From NCBI GenBank assembly GCA_003599885.1, contig QZKW01000071.1, positions 1 through 64,000 on the forward strand: a stretch of 64,000 nucleotides of DNA, in the 5' to 3' direction. Positions 62,175-64,000 of this stretch are shown here, in pieces. The notes below the pieces were generated by a model that was not told where the DNA came from, searched no databases, and saw only the letters and a list, made by a program, of their open reading frames with translations. Position numbers and translations under genes: made by a program. Positions within the stretch are counted from its first letter, which is position 1. Each line of letters opens with the position of its first letter. Source of the stretch: Desulfobacteraceae bacterium (lineage in GTDB: Bacteria > Desulfobacterota > Desulfobacteria > Desulfobacterales > Desulfosalsimonadaceae).

Positions 62175-63653
62175 TTATGCCACTGCCTGCATACAGTTAA
62201 TCAATTCTGTGACTTCAACCGAGGCAATACCGGAATTGATGTCAGACATGGCGTAGGGAATGACCAGCACATTATTATGAATTAACGCACCGCAGGAATA
62301 AACAACATTGGGAACATACCCCTCACGTTCTTTCTTGTTCGGGGAGAGCAACGGCTCCTTCAGGCGGGCGATGACTTTTGCCGGATTTTCAAGATCAAGC
62401 AGCATGGCGCCAATGCAATACTTGCGCATCGGCCCGACGCCATGGGTGAGCACAATCCAGCCTTCGGTTGTTTCAAGCGGTGATCCGCAGTTGCCAATCT
62501 GAATGAATTCCCATGGATATTCAGGCTCCTGGATAATTTGGGACTCTTGCCAGAAATGGATGTTGTCCGAGAACATAATATGATTATTTTCTCCATCCTG
62601 GCGCGAGAGCATGACATACTGGCCGTTAATTTTTCGCGGAAAAAGCGCCATTCCCTTGTTTTGTACAGCTTTGCCGTTGAGCGTTAAAACGTTGAATGTG
62701 ATGAAATCCTTTGTTTCGATCAGTTGTGGCAGGATCGTTGTGCCGTTATAGGCAGTATAGGTCGCATAATAAATGGATTCCTGCCTGTCATCTAAAAATT
62801 GAACGAACCGGGCGTCTTCAATGCCTCTGCTTTCGTTTTTCGAAACAGGAAAGATCACCCGTTCGGATATGCGATGATCGCTGTGAAAACGCACCTCATA
62901 ATTGGAATTTGCCAGCCACCACATGACCTCAAAAGTTCTGTTCTGGTCTGTTTCAGAGAATTGGCGATTTGTGCGGAGCAGGTCGATTTTTTCCAATAAC
63001 TCCTTATAAGTGAAATTCTCCGGCAACTGGCTGAGAATATGGCCGGTTATCCCGCTAATGGCGCCCATCTCGTTCAATTTGCGCTGGAAAACAAGGCGGT
63101 TGTAAACCGGGTCTAACTGGAGATCCGGTGTTTCCACAAATTCACTGATCGGGTCGAAAAGGCACGTATTGTTCCGGTCAAGGACGCCGCCGCGAAAGAC
63201 AATGGATGAAATATGACCTTCACCGGTTGCCCGCAGGCTCATGATAAAGCGCAGGCTGCCTTTTTTAAGGCCGCTCTGATCCGGATGGGGAACGATGGAA
63301 GGGTTGAAAAGAGCTGCCGATTCAATCGCATATTCCTTTGTAAAGTAAGCGCCGATGAGTGCTTTTTGAACATCGTTGAGCGCTCTATCCTGTGGGATAT
63401 ATCGTTTCACCGCATTCAGGTGTCGCTCAAAAATATGCCCGATATCCTCGTGCCTTTCGGAAAAATCCGCCCTTATTTGCGCCAATAGGTTTTCGGCTGC
63501 CGTGTCCGGCAATTTCATTATCCGGGCAATTATTTTAGGGATGCGATGCCGGTCGTCGGGAAAATGAAGCTGGGTGATCACCCGTGAAGTATCCCTCATA
63601 ATTTTATTCGTTTTTCTTTTAACATTCAGCTTTTGAGGCTTTTCAGGAAGCAT
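62175..63653 (-). CDS. Glycoside hydrolase family 130-like protein (mannoside phosphorylase group)
   Basis: A 492-residue protein with a five-bladed beta-propeller of the GH130 type. An N-terminal helical extension (about 1-110) precedes NPSIVPHPDQ, a catalytic-region SRGIEDARFV segment, MLSRQDGENNHIMFS, GNCGSPLETTEGWIVLTHGVGP (in parts) and the final EGYVPNVVYSCGALI. GH130 enzymes split beta-mannosides with phosphate or water. The start has AAGGAT upstream. It follows another GH130-type gene by 55 bp. Confidence 0.85.
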   Translation of the reverse strand: MLPEKPQKLNVKRKTNKIMRDTSRVITQLHFPDDRHRIPKIIARIMKLPDTAAENLLAQIRADFSERHEDIGHIFERHLNAVKRYIPQDRALNDVQKALIGAYFTKEYAIESAALFNPSIVPHPDQSGLKKGSLRFIMSLRATGEGHISSIVFRGGVLDRNNTCLFDPISEFVETPDLQLDPVYNRLVFQRKLNEMGAISGITGHILSQLPENFTYKELLEKIDLLRTNRQFSETDQNRTFEVMWWLANSNYEVRFHSDHRISERVIFPVSKNESRGIEDARFVQFLDDRQESIYYATYTAYNGTTILPQLIETKDFITFNVLTLNGKAVQNKGMALFPRKINGQYVMLSRQDGENNHIMFSDNIHFWQESQIIQEPEYPWEFIQIGNCGSPLETTEGWIVLTHGVGPMRKYCIGAMLLDLENPAKVIARLKEPLLSPNKKEREGYVPNVVYSCGALIHNNVLVIPYAMSDINSGIASVEVTELINCMQAVA

Positions 63654-63708
63654 GTCAGTGTATCCTTATATAGTGCCCTTCATTTCGATTGAAAAATGAT
63701 GCGATAAT

Positions 63709-64000
63709 CTACAACGGCGGCCGGGAATCCGACAGGCAAAGCGCCACCAGATCATCGATCACGGCCGTTCCGGCACACATGACTGTATCCGCACCGCCCC
63801 AGTAGATCTTCACCGTACCATCGTCTTCGGCAACAGCGCCGCAGGTAAAAACGACATTGGGCACATAACCGGTGACTTCCCAGGGATCCTCGGGCTGCAA
63901 TATCCACTGATCGGAAATGCCGATAATGTTTGCCGGATCATCCAGGTCATGCAATGCCGCGCCGAGGCGATAGACGGTTCCGGACATGGTCTTAAAAACG
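63709..64000 (-). CDS. Second GH130-like protein (partial, 5' end outside window)
   Basis: The C-terminal 96 residues of a protein whose frame stays open to the window edge. It carries the GH130 C-terminal signature: SGTVYRLGAALHDLDDPANIIG, then the GYVPNVVFTCGAVAEDDGTVKIYWGGADT motif (in parts) and a final DDLVALCL. An ATG at 63987 is internal, not the start. Together with the downstream GH130-like gene it forms a tandem pair probably acting on mannan- or N-glycan-like sugars; this is inferred. Confidence 0.85.
   Translation of the reverse strand, partial: VFKTMSGTVYRLGAALHDLDDPANIIGISDQWILQPEDPWEVTGYVPNVVFTCGAVAEDDGTVKIYWGGADTVMCAGTAVIDDLVALCLSDSRPPL

Noticed and set aside
1-64000. CRISPR arrays, tRNA genes, rRNA genes, complete insertion sequences
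   Set aside because: No regularly spaced repeats, cloverleaf-like sequences, rRNA motifs or transposase genes were recognised on either strand.

Overview
The window is chromosomal DNA of a sulfate-reducing member of the Desulfobacterota (Desulfobacterales-like). The best single clue is the N-terminal part of dsrM at the left edge. DsrM is the cytochrome-b subunit of the DsrMKJOP complex and is specific to dissimilatory sulfur metabolism. LL-diaminopimelate aminotransferase, a long SRP RNA, several radical SAM enzymes, an anaerobic (class III) ribonucleotide reductase and a precorrin-2 dehydrogenase needed for siroheme all fit a strict anaerobe of this group. Most of the window is ordinary housekeeping DNA with mixed strand use.

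Layout. 0-1.4 kb: dsrM (cut by the window edge) and an RsbRD-N-type protein. 1.6-7.6 kb: asnS, a DUF1499 lipoprotein, proA, comEC. 7.6-10.6 kb: an accessory patch with the antitoxin of a MazF-type pair whose toxin is broken, an AT-rich three-gene cassette around a Panacea-domain antitoxin, and an intact ParE/Phd pair. 10.7-13.6 kb: a CCG-domain Fe-S reductase and an acyl-CoA synthetase. 13.8-16.9 kb: dnaK, grpE and the SRP RNA. 17-22.2 kb: tilS, ftsH, folP, coaX. 22.2-25.8 kb: two PilT ATPases with a zinc-ribbon/receiver-like protein and a 52-codon gene, then yggT. 26-28.8 kb: proC, ccdA, a periplasmic thioredoxin and a CoA-type Nudix hydrolase. 29.3-32.3 kb: nrdD and nrdG behind two NrdR boxes. 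32.5-33.8 kb: an acyl-CoA dehydrogenase with a palindromic operator. 34.3-40.8 kb: the classical origin-proximal block rpmH-rnpA-yidD-yidC-jag-mnmE, ending at a perfect 48-bp palindrome that contains an exact parS site. 40.9-45.8 kb: RNase G, a two-domain radical SAM protein, an enoyl-CoA hydratase-family enzyme. 46-50.8 kb: dapL, a lone AT-rich T5orf172-like gene, a pabB-pabC fusion and pabA. 51.2-55 kb: a tetrapyrrole/cytochrome operon (DHH phosphoesterase, siroheme NAD-dependent step, CcsA, HemA). 55.2-59 kb: dksA, a PHP phosphoesterase, rnc, a radical SAM protein and a CDF-like carrier. 59-64 kb: an NAD(P)-binding protein, a zinc-ribbon membrane protein, a cold-shock gene and two GH130-family genes, the last cut by the window edge.

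How it fits together. Siroheme and haem precursors from the 52-55 kb operon supply DsrAB and the cytochromes. CcdA, the thioredoxin and CcsA belong to cytochrome c maturation, which DsrJ and other multihaem proteins need. The parS palindrome and the ribosome/membrane-insertion block place the 35-41 kb region near the replication origin, although no oriC was seen. The part least explained by known biology is the AT-rich cassette at 8.1-9.8 kb, a plausible toxin-antitoxin or defence module built around a Panacea domain with two partner proteins I cannot assign.
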